NCBI GenBank assembly: GCA_025618425.1
Contig: CM046845.1
Span: forward strand, 33,167,277-33,231,276
From: Heliocidaris tuberculata
Lineage: Eukaryota; Echinodermata; Echinoidea; Camarodonta; Echinometridae
Reading direction: 5' to 3'
DNA length: 64,000 nt
Numbering within the stretch: the stretch's first letter is position 1; each line of letters starts with the position of its first letter. The position numbers were made by a program, and so were the translations under genes. The notes under the pieces were generated by a model. It was not told the origin of the DNA. It made no database searches and worked only from the letters and a program-made list of their open reading frames with translations. Shown piece by piece: positions 25,408-35,598 of the stretch.

Positions 25408-25889
25408 TCAAGTCTTGACTGGCGGCAGGTCGCCGAAGTCTCCCACAGTAACGGTTCCCACGCAACTGGTGATCTCATTGCCTTTGACCCAAGCCTTCTT
25501 GACCCCATCTTGAGAGGGGGTTCCCCTGCACTCAGTTTCTGAAGTCACAGGTGTCACTTGTTTCTTTCTTGCATACCTACCACCTGCATTGAAACGTTCA
25601 ACCACCGAATTGAACATCTTGGAGATACCTGCCCTTTTTGCATCTTGCTTGTCGTTCACCTTCTTAGCCTTGCCAGCCAGGACGAAGACTAGGCCGGCCA
25701 TGAGGATCTCCTCGAGTCTCATAAGGGTCTGGAACACCCACCAGGACCAGGCTGGGACAACCACCAGGTCAGAATAGATACCGAATACACCAAATGCACC
25801 GTATATGTGAGTAGCACAGCTGGCCACGGCGATTCCACTACAGGCCATGATGTTCCGATGAAGACGCATGGCCTTCTTGTCTTGGCTCC
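25408..25889 (-). CDS. PRRT3/PRRT4-like seven-TM protein, terminal exon
   Basis: Final coding exon (160 residues and stop) of the gene that starts at 29616. The acceptor TTTTTTGCAG|GGAGCC at 25890/25889 joins in phase 1 to the donor at 27531, rebuilding a Gly codon and keeping the frame. It encodes the last two predicted membrane helices, MACSGIAVASCATHIYGAFG and WVFQTLMRLEEILMAGLVF, with the family-like W-x-F-Q...R-x-E pattern. A basic cytoplasmic tail rich in Lys, Arg, Ser and Thr follows (AGKAKKVNDKQDAKRAG onward). The tail is presumably cytosolic and could be a phosphorylation or scaffold region; that is inference. Confidence 0.8.
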
Positions 25890-27530
25890 CTGCAAAAAAC
25901 GAAAGAAATGGAAACATAATTATAATTATTAATTATCATTACTGAGTTACGTCCAGTAACAATTTTTCATTACATATAATAAAAAATAAATCATGGAACA
26001 CAGGACACCATTAATATTAAAAATTTCAGCAAACGGGTCACTTCAAACACGATTAAAAGAAGCAGAACGAGCATGAATTCCTTAAGCGGAAAGGACAGGT
26101 GCTACGAAAGTTAAGGCATGTCTTCATCACATATGTTCTTTCATAATGAAAGACACTGAGTCTTTGTACATTTTTCTTATTTTACGCTTTTCAATTTCAG
26201 AAGACGTTCTAATAAAGATGTGAAAGTTAATTGAATACAAAAATTAAAACCAAAACAAAACAAAACAAACAACAACAAAAAAACAAAAAACAAAAAACGG
26301 CCAAACATGGGCCTACACTCCTTGCAAGACGAATAAGATTGTGATCATTTAAATTATACAGAATTTTGGAAGAGATAATGTGCATATTGTTATCTTGTTT
26401 TCTCCGTCAGTTTGGCAAAAACAGAGAAAACACGATGCAATACTACTTGCATATCTTTAAACTTGAATTTCTTGAGAACTTTTTTGGTAGGTGCTTGCCT
26501 TGGTGATCATACTTTCGACTGACGTTTTATCATCTTTCTTCTTCTTTAAACATTAAGTAGCATTGGTATAAACAAAAAACTTGAATAAGATGTGATATGT
26601 TTTCTGTAACTTCTCTTGTTCTTTACCCGAATAACTCAATAACTAGAGCTTCAAGTTATGTGAATTATGTCCTCTTTAAAAATAAATTAGTTGCAAAACA
26701 AGATCCTCAAAATGATGGAGCTCGAAAAAATTTTTTTCAATGATCTTTATTTTGATTCCACTCAATAATTATACATAAATCATAGTGAAATAACGACTAC
26801 AATAAACGCACGCACACACTCACACACACAAGCGCGCCTATACGCGCCAACACCCACTCCCCAATTACATTGCTGTACCACTATCACAGTATCAGATGTC
26901 GTCAGTTTTCATTTTCCAAAGTGAAATTGTTGAATGGAATCGCGTTTCACCCGTCGCATTTTAACGAGGTCTGACTATTGAGGACAATTAAGAGAGCTCC
27001 AAAGATGGGAATCCTGCTTAGTTCGCATCAATCTTGTTGGTAATTATTTAAATAAAGACGTTTGAATTGGACCATCCACGGGGATGTATCATCTCTATCT
27101 GCGATGATGTGAAGGCTGCAGTTTACCAATTACACTTTCAACTGTCTACCAATATCTGTAACCTAGCAACCTCCTTTCATTGAATGAACTCGCTCTGTTG
27201 ACACATTAACCTGGATTGCCAGATACAGTCAAACCTGAATGCCCTTTTTCAGTCACTCGTACAGTCAATAATTGATGTGTTTTGGGGGGGTTTTCCAGGA
27301 CATTTTCAGGACATGGCAATCAATCGTCATGGCAACGATAAGGCATCTATGGGCTATATAATGTATCATTTCATACTGATGGTACTGAATCTGTATTTTT
27401 TTTTTCTTCTTCGAAATGACACTTCCATATGATATTCACACAAGCACCCATATTCGAACACCCCCTTCCCCTCCAACACTCACCGCCAATACAAATAGTT
27501 TCACAAATATTTACATTAGGGTTTACTTAC
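25890..27530 (-). other. Intron of the PRRT-like gene
   Basis: A 1641-bp intron with GTAAGT donor and TGCAG acceptor. It holds an AAAC-rich low-complexity patch near 26250-26300 and a CA-rich patch near 26810-26830. No other coding exon or transposon is evident. Confidence 0.7.
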
Positions 27531-29616
27531 CCTGCATGTTTTTCTTCTGGCTCAGACTAGATTTGAAATTCGCCTTGATGAGTTGGCTGACCCTAAAATA
27601 CCCAATTGCTAGAAGTGCACTCCAGGTTATGTAGATGATTTGACACATGAGGAGCAGTCCTTTCAAGTCAACAAAGAATGAGACGAGAATGTCTGTTCCT
27701 AGAACTACCAAGAAGTGAACACCGCAAACTCGTGCTACGGCAGAGAATTTTTGAAAGCGAGGGGGAGCCAAAGAAACCTTTGTTGTATCCATGAGAACGA
27801 GTAGGAGAGTTGAAAGAACAGCAGTGAGACAAGGGAAACCAATGGACCACATCATACGAGACAAAAGAATTGGTGTGTTTTCTCGCGATCCATATGGATT
27901 TACAAAGAGTGAGATGGACCGAGTGACGCCAAAGATTAACAACAGTGTGTTTAATGTTGCAGTGAGGGACCGCGAGCCAGAACGGTGTCGATCTCCAAAC
28001 ACACTTATTACAATATGACTGGCATAGGTGGCAACTAATATAAATCCAAGGGCAAAGCCATATATGTGTACACCCCAAGCAGGACCAAGCATGACGAAAG
28101 CATTGTCCCAATCCGGTCCAGGTTCAGGCCATGGCTCTCCTTCAGGTTCTGGTTCGGCGGTGGAATTTGAAAACGGCTCTGGCTCACCCTCTTGTTCGGG
28201 TTCCGGTTCACTTTCACCTTCTGCAATTGCTTCAGGTTCACTCTCCCCTTCTGCTGTTGGTTCGGGTTCACTTGCACCTTCTGCTGTTGGTTCAGGTTCA
28301 CTTTCTCCTTCTGCTGATGGTTCGGGTTCACCTTCTCCTTCTGCAGTTGGTTCGGGTTCACTTGCACCTTCTACGGTCGGTTCAGGTTCACTTTCTCCTT
28401 CTGCAGTCGGTTCAGGTTCACTTTCTCCTTCTGCTGTTGGTTCAGGTTCACTTTCACCTTCTGCTGTTGGTTTAGGTTCACTTTCTCCTTCTGCTGTTGG
28501 TTCGGGCTCGCTTTCTCCTTCTGCTGTTGGTTCGGGCTCGCTTTCTCCTTCTGCAGTCGGTTCAGGTTCACTTTCTCCTTCTGCTGTTGGTTCGGGCTCG
28601 CTTTCTCCTTCTGCTGTTGGTTCGGGCTCGCTTTCTCCTTCTGCTGTTGGTTCGGGCTCGCTTTCTCCTTCTGCTGTCGGTTCAGGCTCGCTTTCTCCTT
28701 CTGCTGTTGGTTCGGGCTCGCTTTCTCCTTCTGCAGTCGGTTCAGGTTCACTTTCTCCTTCTGCTGTTGGTTCGGGCTCGCTTTCTCCTTCGGCAGTTGG
28801 TTCAGGTTCGCTTTCTCCTTCTGCTGTTGGTTCAGGCTCGCTTTCTCCTTCTGCTGTCGGTTCAGGCTCGCTTTCTCCTTCTGCTGTCGGTTCAGGTTCA
28901 CTTTCTCCTTCTGCTGTAGGTTCAGGTTCACTTTCTCCTTCTGCTGTTGGTTCGGGCTCGCTTTCTCCTTCTGCTGTCGGTTCAGGCTCGCTTTCTCCTT
29001 CTGCTGTTGGTTCGGGCTCGCTTTCTCCTTCTGCAGTCGGTTCAGGTTCACTTTCTCCTTCTGCTGTTGGTTCGGGCTCGCTTTCTCCTTCGGCAGTTGG
29101 TTCAGGTTCGCTTTCTCCTTCTGCTGTAGGTTCGGGCTCGCTTTCTCCTTCTGTTGTCGGTTCAGGTTCACTTTCTCCTTCTGCTGTAGGTTCGGGCTCG
29201 CTTTCTCCTTCTGATGTCGGTTCAGGTTCACTTTCTCCTTCTGCTGTTGGTTCGGGCTCGCTTTCTCCTTCTGCTGTTGGTTCGGGCTCGCTTTCTCCTT
29301 CTGCAGTTGGTTCGGTTTCACTTTCTCCTTCTGCTGTTGGTTCGGGCGTCCCTTCCGATCTCTTCCTACGAATCAAATAAGCATTTCCTGTTTCAGTTGT
29401 GCCTTCATTCCAGTTAGTATATATCCATTTTCTGAACCTATACATCGGATATGAAATGATGTTAATATACGCTTCATCTTTGGTTTCCTCTGTGTTTTCT
29501 GCATGTTTGGGTACCCTCTCCTTGGACTCTCCTAACTGAGTTTGAATTGAAATTATGATTATACAAATTACGGCAAAGCTTATTCCTCGATAGGCCTTCA
29601 TTTTCCTTTGCGTCAT
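27531..29616 (-). CDS. PRRT3/PRRT4-like seven-TM protein, exon with signal peptide and acidic repeats
   Basis: This exon encodes residues 1-695 of an 855-aa type I-oriented membrane protein. Order: a signal peptide ([13 protein letters not shown] after Met1 or Met6); a short linker ending in a dibasic RRKR site; about 38 copies of a 10-aa unit, [10 protein letters not shown]; a [12 protein letters not shown] linker; then five predicted helices beginning at [18 protein letters not shown]. The segments [26 protein letters not shown] and [17 protein letters not shown] match the conserved membrane block I know from vertebrate PRRT3/PRRT4 (HxYG, N-LL--G--R, PYG, PFP). Vertebrate members have Pro-rich ectodomains; here that role is taken by a Glu/Pro/Thr array with a very large net negative charge. 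No signalling or enzymatic function is established for the family to my knowledge. The donor is CAGG|GTAAGT at 27531/27530. The gene name is by domain similarity only. Confidence 0.78.
28195..29345 (-). repeat. In-frame 30-bp coding minisatellite, about 38 units
   Basis: On the plus strand the unit reads TTCTCCTTCTGCTGTTGGTT followed by CGGGCTCGCT, with perfect 30-bp spacing across the array. Variants are GGTTCAGGTTCACT and CTGCAGTCGG. Because 30 is a multiple of three and the unit has no stop, several reading frames stay open through it on both strands. The real product is the minus-strand [10 protein letters not shown] array. Higher-order similarity between blocks near 28680-28800 and 28980-29100 suggests expansion by unequal exchange or slippage. 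Confidence 0.92.
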
Positions 29617-29638
29617 TTATTGTAACAACGAATTCTTC

Positions 29639-29749
29639 TTAGTTTTGGGTAGGCTCAATTTCTGTCATTGTTCCGATTCCAATGTAGTAATTGACTTGTG
29701 ACGTATAGAGAGTTGTGAAGCAGAAAAACCATGTCGTCCTACGGTCCAT
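29639..29749 (-). CDS. Upstream ORF in the 5' leader of the PRRT-like gene
   Basis: A 36-codon frame starts at ATG 29749 and stops at TAA 29641-29639, only 23 bases before the main ATG at 29616 and in another frame. It begins MDRRTTWFFCF, giving a short basic-plus-hydrophobic N-terminus. A good acceptor-like sequence, TTTTGTTTCAG|GTCTTG, lies just upstream at about 29771, so the leader probably begins an exon there. If transcribed, this uORF would be met first by scanning ribosomes and could lower translation of the main frame. Whether it is translated is unknown. Confidence 0.35.
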   Translation of the reverse strand: MDRRTTWFFCFTTLYTSQVNYYIGIGTMTEIEPTQN

Positions 29750-29771
29750 ATTGAGACGTTGATCAAGACCT

Positions 29772-30534
29772 GAAACAAAAATGAGAGAATAAATTTAAAA
29801 AAAAAAAAAAATTATGAACAAGAGCTTAAATTTAAGTCGATTCATTGTGGTGAATATATATAGTACAGTGTGTTTCCTTAAAAAGGAAACCAAATTTTCT
29901 CCATCAACATCTCGTCAAATATATAACTAGATTTATTGTAACTTATCATTAAAAATGGAAATTTATTTCCTTTTATATGATACCACATTTGTGATGATAG
30001 AGCCTGGAATGAATGAAGTAGTATTATTTTAAACCAGCAATGTAAAAACTGATTTGCACACGACAGTTGGATCTATTCATCAACACAGTGAATGGCCATT
30101 CACTGAACCTCACTATGCTTTCATAGTCAAGGACAAACTTGCATAGGCAGACAGTGCGATCATCTGGAAGGACACTGGAGCTTTCTTTTTTTTTTTTTTA
30201 CTCATATATCATTCAAGGTTGCATACATGTTGAAAGATGACTAAGGAACATCACAAAATATCACTTATCGTCGCTTTGTGTCTTTATCATAATCTTTAGC
30301 TTCTTTGCACTGTATTTAACGGAATTACAAATGCATTACCTCTGTGCGCAGACTGCACTGTTTTTCACATCACTAATTTAAAACCTTTCAAATTCATTCA
30401 TGCATGACAATAAAAGAGGATGAAATAAACTTTGTCATGAATAATAAAAATTAATCAGGACATAATCTTTTTCCAATACTTTATGTGAAAATTTGGGTTT
30501 CCTTTTTAAAGAAACACTCTGTATGTAATAATAA

Positions 30535-30565
<31 letters not shown>

Positions 30566-30626
30566 AATATTGGGTATTTTTATAGCGCTCATAATTATCC
30601 ACTACGTAATAAGGTGCTCAAGGCGC

Positions 30627-30688
<62 letters not shown>

Positions 30689-32587
30689 ATTGCATGCATG
30701 AGAATATTGGTATAATACAACAATTTCATGGCATTTTGATATTGGCCTATACCTTAAAGAAAGCTCGATATAAGAGGAAAAATATGTTTTAAATATCTGC
30801 CATGGTTTGAAGACATTGAAATTATAGGATAAGCTCTAATTAATTATAATAATTGAAGCCATTCCCTATTCTCTTTAGAGCAATAGTCAATTTCTTGTAG
30901 TAGTCTTGTATGTATTCCCCCAAAACTTAATTCTCTATTACGTCAGTAAGAATGTCATATGTATGTTTCAATGGAGGTCAACCTTTTTATCTCTTTTAGA
31001 AGTAAACAAATGCAAAATATAGAAAGAACATTTTTTAATGTGCATATTATACCATTAATCTAAAATTAAAAGAAAGAGGCATATGATTGTTTCATGAGCA
31101 AATTATTCTGATTTACGACGAGTGAAATTTGTGAATTATAAAGTACAATATGACTGAATTGAATATGGTCGTTATTTCGGTCTTTGCTTTGAAGCTGCAA
31201 GTCTTACTAAGTATATGCGCTAAAAAGGGGAAAGATATGGTATCACAGATATCTCTTCATCACTGTTCTTATGTTAAAGGGAAGCTTGAGTTCTGGGAAA
31301 GGTAAAAAAATAATTTGTGAGCTTTCTCATTTTTTAAATGTTAGTTCCGAACATTATCTTAGTAGATATGTCCCCTGAAAAGGATTGCTCTTTAAATGCT
31401 TTCACATTCAAAATATGACAAGAAACAGCTGAAATGTTCGGGCCGAGCATTTGTGTGGTCCCATATACACATTTCTGTGTGCAGTGCATGTGACTTTCAG
31501 CAGGATTGAGTCAATTTCTTATCATTTTGTTGATTCCAAAACCTTACCGCATACACCAATTTCTTTGAGACAGTTTCTTTCACAATTCAATCTTAATATG
31601 ATCAGAACTCAACTTTATCTTTAATAAAACTAGTGAGTAGCTTATTTCCAGTATTCGATTTATAATATTACCGATATTCCACATTACTATAGATGAATCA
31701 TACTGTTCATGGAGTTAATGGAACTAGGTAATCAGATTTCACTAATTTTACAAGACCTTTACGCATTTTTATATGATAATGGTGAGCGTACAGAAGAAAG
31801 AAGCGGCTTTCTGTGTCATTGCTTTGACCTTTTGAAATAGCCCTGTGCTTAATGACGGCAAATTGGATAAATTGCTCTGTCCTAATAAAATCACTTTATG
31901 GAAATGTCCTACATAATCAGAAATCATCTGAGCGATGGATGATAATTCACTCATTGGAATAAAGGGAACAAACAAAATGATGATCAGATGATGAGGGTTA
32001 TACTCTAGCCACTGGAATGCCATATAAATGCCTGGAATCATCAACAAGGGTTGTATTATTACATTCCAGTTGATTGGACATAAATCAAGAGTGTGATTCC
32101 CGCCAGCTCTTTCATCCAACATGTCCAAAGACAGTACCCTGTGTGCCCTTTTTTCGTGTCGGTCGATAATATTTCAATTTATTTCGAATTAAGAGATAAT
32201 GTGACGTTCTCTGCGCTTCAACACGCAGTCTAATGGGATCTCTCCCAGCGAGAAACAAACCTGGTCATTTATGCAATAAAATGCTGCATGGCATTTTATC
32301 TCTAGCTTCCAGCTTATAACAGTCTCTCATCCCTATAACCACGCAGTTATCTGTGTGAGCAAAAAAAAAAAAAGCCTAATCATTCAAACATAGATGATTA
32401 TTTGTGGATCGGCTAGACAGCAATAGGGATGGGGAATGTGCGTTTACTTAATTCTCCCATTTTATAAAACATGACTTTGATGACGGGAGGAACAAGCGTA
32501 AAATTGAATGTTTTGCGTCACCTGAATTTTCAAAAACAAATTTTTTTATTTTTTTAAAGAAAATCAAAATGTTAAGATTAGGGAGAA
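29772..32587. other. Non-coding stretch 5' of the PRRT-like gene
   Basis: Presumed upstream intron or promoter region. (AAT)n lies at 30526-30569 and (AT)n at 30631-30681. A 119-codon minus-strand frame at 31769-32128 has a hydrophobic middle but no recognisable family or splice context. No other coding feature is supported. Confidence 0.4.
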
Positions 32588-32719
32588 CAGGGGAGCGTTT
32601 CATCAAGTGATTTTTACCGACAACTGTTATAAGCTATTGAAATCCTTGCCACTGATTGGCTGAGAGCAAATTTGTCAGTAAAAATCACTGCCAAGACACT
32701 TGATAAAACGCTCACCAGG
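32588..32719. repeat. GTTTCAT-ended MITE, copy M2
   Basis: Left end AGGGGAGCGTTTCATCAAGT and right end, the complement of CCTGGTGAGCGTTTTATCAA, are inverted. The arms continue through GTGATTTTTACCGACAA and its complement-like partner TTTGTCAGTAAAAATCACT. The shared interior word ATTGGCTGAGAGCAAATTTG links it to M1, M3 and M4. This copy has the AGCGTTT(C/T)ATCAAGTG end subtype on both sides. Confidence 0.75.
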
Positions 32720-32811
32720 GTGGAAAGAGTGGAAGGAGAAGATGAGAAAGAGAAAGAGAAAGGGGAGAGAGGGTGTGATATAGATGGTGTAGGAAAGGAG
32801 AGCGAGAGGAG

Positions 32812-33022
32812 GAAGACAGAGAAACAGGAAAGAAAAAAAAAGAGACAGAGAAACAGGAAAGAAAAAAAAAGAGACAGAGAAACAGGAAAGAAAAAAAAAG
32901 AGACAGAGAAACAGGAAAGAAAAAAAAAGAGACAGAGAAACAGGAAAGAAAAAAAAAGAGACAGAGAAACAGGAAAGAAAAAAAAAAGAGACGGAGAAAC
33001 AGGAAAGAAAAAAAAAGAAACA
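32812..33022. repeat. 29-bp purine-only tandem repeat, about 7 copies
   Basis: The unit GACAGAGAAACAGGAAAG plus an A-run of 8-9 repeats with a 29-bp period, starting at GAAACAGG 32821, 32850, 32879, 32908, 32937 and 32966. The last unit is 30 bp because of one extra A. The Phe/Ser/Leu-rich minus-strand and Lys/Arg/Glu-rich plus-strand frames are by-products. Confidence 0.9.
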
Positions 33023-33532
33023 GATAATGGGAAAAGTTCAATAATATTCATATTTCAAGATTTCAGATTTTATTTACTGTTTTCTATCATATTAACATAA
33101 TGCTGTATTGCATAACATAAAATGAATACAATAATAACAATAATATAACAATGATGTTTTCCATAGATATGGGCACATAATTGAGTATCAATAAGTAAAA
33201 TATATGATGCACAAATATTGACCTATTAAGTGATGTTGAAAACAGTTGGACATGTTTAAAAGCAAAGTTTGCATATTATACATGTGCAGAAACTTATATA
33301 ACTTAATCGGTGTGTATCGAGATTTCAGAATAGTGACAAGTAAAATTATATTATGTAGAAAGAGGAATGACCGAAAGAATAGCGTGCAAGAGGGAGGAAA
33401 GAATAAGAAGAAAAGGCATTTAGAGGAAATGACCAATAAAAAGAGTGGAAATGGGAAGGAAACAGTATCCAATAGCTTTCGTGTCCATCTGCATCGAGAT
33501 TTCAGAGTGAAGGTAACGAAATTTTCCTTTTA
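33023..33532. other. Non-coding stretch
   Basis: AT-rich with no supportable gene. It directly precedes the 3' tail of the minus-strand LINE. Confidence 0.4.
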
Positions 33533-33799
33533 TGATTTGATTGATTTGATTTTATTTATTTGAATACGGCATTAAAAAAAACCTGCATGCCTTCAGCCGC
33601 AAGGTTGTTTTTCAGCATGTCCGTACATATTTAAAACAATACAGAAAAGTAACAATAACAACAACAAATATTTACAAAAATTTACAAGTTACAGGAATAA
33701 AAACAAAATTTTGCAATTGAAACAGAGAAGGAGAAAAGGAGAGATAAAGAAAATAAGAAAGAGAGAGAGAGAAAAAAAAAGATAAATGATTTATAACAC

Positions 33800-33978
33800 G
33801 ATAAAAACTACTTTCGAAAAATAAACTCAAGACAATTTCAGTAGCCCTGTCTGTCACCTTTAGAAATGTGCGAACATTATAATGGTGTATTACGTAATCC
33901 GAACCTGATTTCTAAGGGCAGTACAATAGGCCTTTGAAATTGCCCTTGAGTTTATTTTTCGAAAGTAGTTTTTATAAT
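33800..33978. repeat. Hairpin MITE in the LINE 3' region
   Basis: The left arm GATAAAAACTACTTTCGAAA continues with AATAAACTCAAG and CAATTTCA. It is matched in reverse at 33935-33978 by TGAAATTGCCCTTGAGTTTA and TTTTTCGAAAGTAGTTTTTA. Arms are about 45 bp with about 90 bp between them. It sits between the last RT codons and the repeat tail of the LINE, a further nested insertion. Confidence 0.65.
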
Positions 33979-34036
33979 TATGAACAAAAGATGTCATGAT
34001 CAAGCCTCAGGATTATTATTATCAATTTTTTTTTCT

Positions 34037-34630
34037 TCAAAAACTCATAGGAAAAATATTTGAGATGCAATTTATGAAGGCCGGCAGATTGTTTTGTGTT
34101 CTTACAATTTGGGGGAGTTTGTTAAATATTTGACTGGCTGTGTATAGTGTGCTTTTCTTCAGAACGTTTGTGTGGGGTTTGGGAAGTAAAACAATCCGTT
34201 CACTATTTCTCAAAGAGTAGTGTTGTCTTCTCAGTTCAATTTTGGAACATAATACATCAGGTAACAAATTATTCAACAGCTTGAATATTAACATGACAAG
34301 GTCTTTCTTTAGTTTAACATTCAAACAGTCTATGGAAAGAGTTTCGTATAATGCACTTCTACTAAACCGCGAGTCCACTTGTAGTACGATTCTGAGTGCT
34401 CGGTTTTGGAGTATTTGGAGTCTTTTCAAAGGCACTGAATCAAGCTTCAGCCATACGGTGCTACAATAATCCAAGTGAGGGTGAATCATTGTATGATATA
34501 AAAGAGTAGCAGTGGCTACGTTAATGTATGGTCTCGCTCTCCTCTGCATAAAAAAATTACGTAAGATTTAGAGCGAACACAGTCAATGTGTGGTCTCCTT
34601 GAAAATTCCTTATCACTAGTAACGCCTAAG
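34037..34630 (-). pseudogene. LINE RT C-terminal fragment
   Basis: This encodes the region after the RT palm. It begins with YLGVTSDKEFSRRPHID (at about 34630-34580), then, after a frame break near 34545, continues with PYINVATATLLYHTMIHPHL and DYCSTVW, and LKRLQILQNRALRIVL, the hallmark C-terminal wording of CR1/Jockey-type polymerases. It ends with a stop at 34037-34039. The YLGV start is fused to an unrelated insert on its 5' side at a TAATT duplication. Confidence 0.75.
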
Positions 34631-34638
34631 TAATTATA

Positions 34639-34772
34639 TAATATTGAATGGCCTTGAGTGGGATACAAGGATATATCGCACAAGCTATGAGCATATTTCA
34701 CGACGAGTGAAATATTTTCAAAGCGAGTACGATATATCCTTGTGTCCCACGAAAGAAAAGCCATTCAATATT
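34639..34772. repeat. Hairpin MITE E
   Basis: Arms of about 55 bp: AATATTGAATGGC, a short variable patch, then GTGGGATACAAGGATATATC, matched in reverse complement by GATATATCCTTGTGTCCCAC and GCCATTCAATATT. The loop is about 30 bp. It lies at the left boundary of compound insertion 1. Confidence 0.7.
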
Positions 34773-34977
34773 ATTATTATTAATTGTATGATACCTAGTT
34801 CCTCAATGTTCACCATTACATGTCCTTATGTTTTTGTATTGACTTCGACATAAAACACAGGAAGAAAAAAAATTTTGTCCTTACGTTACCCAAGCATTTT
34901 GCAAGAGCTGCGCGCATACATCCATTGCGTATTCACTTTTTTACGCGTCACGCGCACCCCAAACCATGAGATATTAT

Positions 34978-35145
34978 ACTATTAATACATGGTTGGGAGT
35001 GCGTTAGTGCGATCTGGCAACACAAAGGTTTTTTTCGTGGTGTACTAACACACGAGGCGTAGCCGAGTGTTTTAGACACCACGATAAAAACCTGCGTGTT
35101 GCTGGATCGCACTAACGCACGAACTAACAACCATGTATTAATAGT
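34978..35145. repeat. Long near-perfect palindrome A
   Basis: The 168-bp sequence reads ACTATTAATACATGGTT inward, then GTGCGTTAGTGCGATC, AACACAAAGG and CACGAGGCGTAGCCGAGTG at the centre, and mirrors outward to AACCATGTATTAATAGT. As single-stranded DNA or RNA it would form one long hairpin. An inverted copy (A') lies at 36170-36337. Confidence 0.8.
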
Positions 35146-35312
35146 TTTATAAAACGGGTCTACAATTTTAGTGTTTTCTTACAATCTTAGTGTTTGATCC
35201 GGATTAGCCGTGCGTTAGTCCCCTCGCCGTGCGTTAGTACTTTTTTTTTGTACGGTCACGTGGTATTATTTGACCAATCAGGATGGCTACATTCTTGAAC
35301 CCGTTTTATAAG
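35145..35312. repeat. MITE B with TTTATAAAACGGGT ends (uninterrupted copy)
   Basis: Bounded by TTTTATAAAACGGGTCTACA and the complement of TTATAAAACGGGTTCAAGAA. It contains two CCGTGCGTTAGT words and ATTGACCAATCAGGATGG-like sequence. An inverted second copy at 35599-36171 carries an extra 398-bp insert (C), so this copy acts as the empty-site reference. Confidence 0.7.
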
Positions 35313-35470
35313 GAGATATATTGCACTGTCATCTGGGTACTTTTACACAAACCATGAGATATTGTTTTAAAATTGCACGGTCATCCGGGAACTTTTGCGC
35401 AAACCATGAGATACGCCAATTTTTCTGGTCACCTGAAAACCCTTCATACAAATAATAATTGCATTTATCC

Positions 35471-35598
35471 GCCCTTTTTAGTACAGAGTCATTAATCCTT
35501 ACACTAGCATTGTCAAAGGATTTAGACTTATGTTTGGAACCTATTAGTATCAGCTTGCATTTCTTGACATTTAACAAAAGTTCATTATGTGTTAACCA
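35471..35598 (-). pseudogene. LINE RT fragment between the two mirrored insertions
   Basis: On the minus strand this encodes WLTHNELLLNVKKCKLILIG followed by SKHKSKSFDNASVRINDSVL and KRADKCN. That matches the segment after motif C in CR1/L2-type RTs (N-x-x-K-C/T-K block). It is bounded by insert 2 on its 5' side and insert 1 on its 3' side. Confidence 0.7.

Larger units (their letters stand above)
34636..35465. mobile_element. Compound insertion 1 in the LINE (5-bp TAATT duplication)
   Basis: An 830-bp insert flanked by TAATT at 34631-34635 and 35466-35470. Skipping the insert and one TAATT rejoins the LINE codons for Cys-Asn-Tyr-Leu-Gly-Val in frame. Contents in order: hairpin E (34639-34772, ends AATATTGAATGGC); about 200 bp of unclassified sequence; palindrome A (34978-35145); element B (35145-35312); and two tandem copies of a roughly 51-bp unit ending CAAACCATGAGATA (35321-35425), with a partial third copy at 34958-34975 on the other side of A-B. 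No coding capacity. Confidence 0.65.

Noticed and set aside
28371..29321. 316-codon minus-strand frame of [10 protein letters not shown] repeats
   Set aside because: An alternative frame of the same 30-bp unit; it lacks the signal peptide and membrane helices that mark the true frame.
31769..32128. 119-codon minus-strand frame with a hydrophobic stretch
   Set aside because: No recognisable family, no clear signal peptide, no supporting splice sites; AT-rich DNA gives such frames by chance.
32812..33022. CRISPR-like regular repeats (29-bp period)
   Set aside because: The units are directly adjacent without spacers, so this is a tandem minisatellite; the 30-bp array at 28195-29345 is likewise spacer-free and coding.
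32614..33100. Phe/Ser-rich and Lys/Arg/Glu-rich frames of 109-145 codons
   Set aside because: They run through the 29-bp purine tandem repeat.
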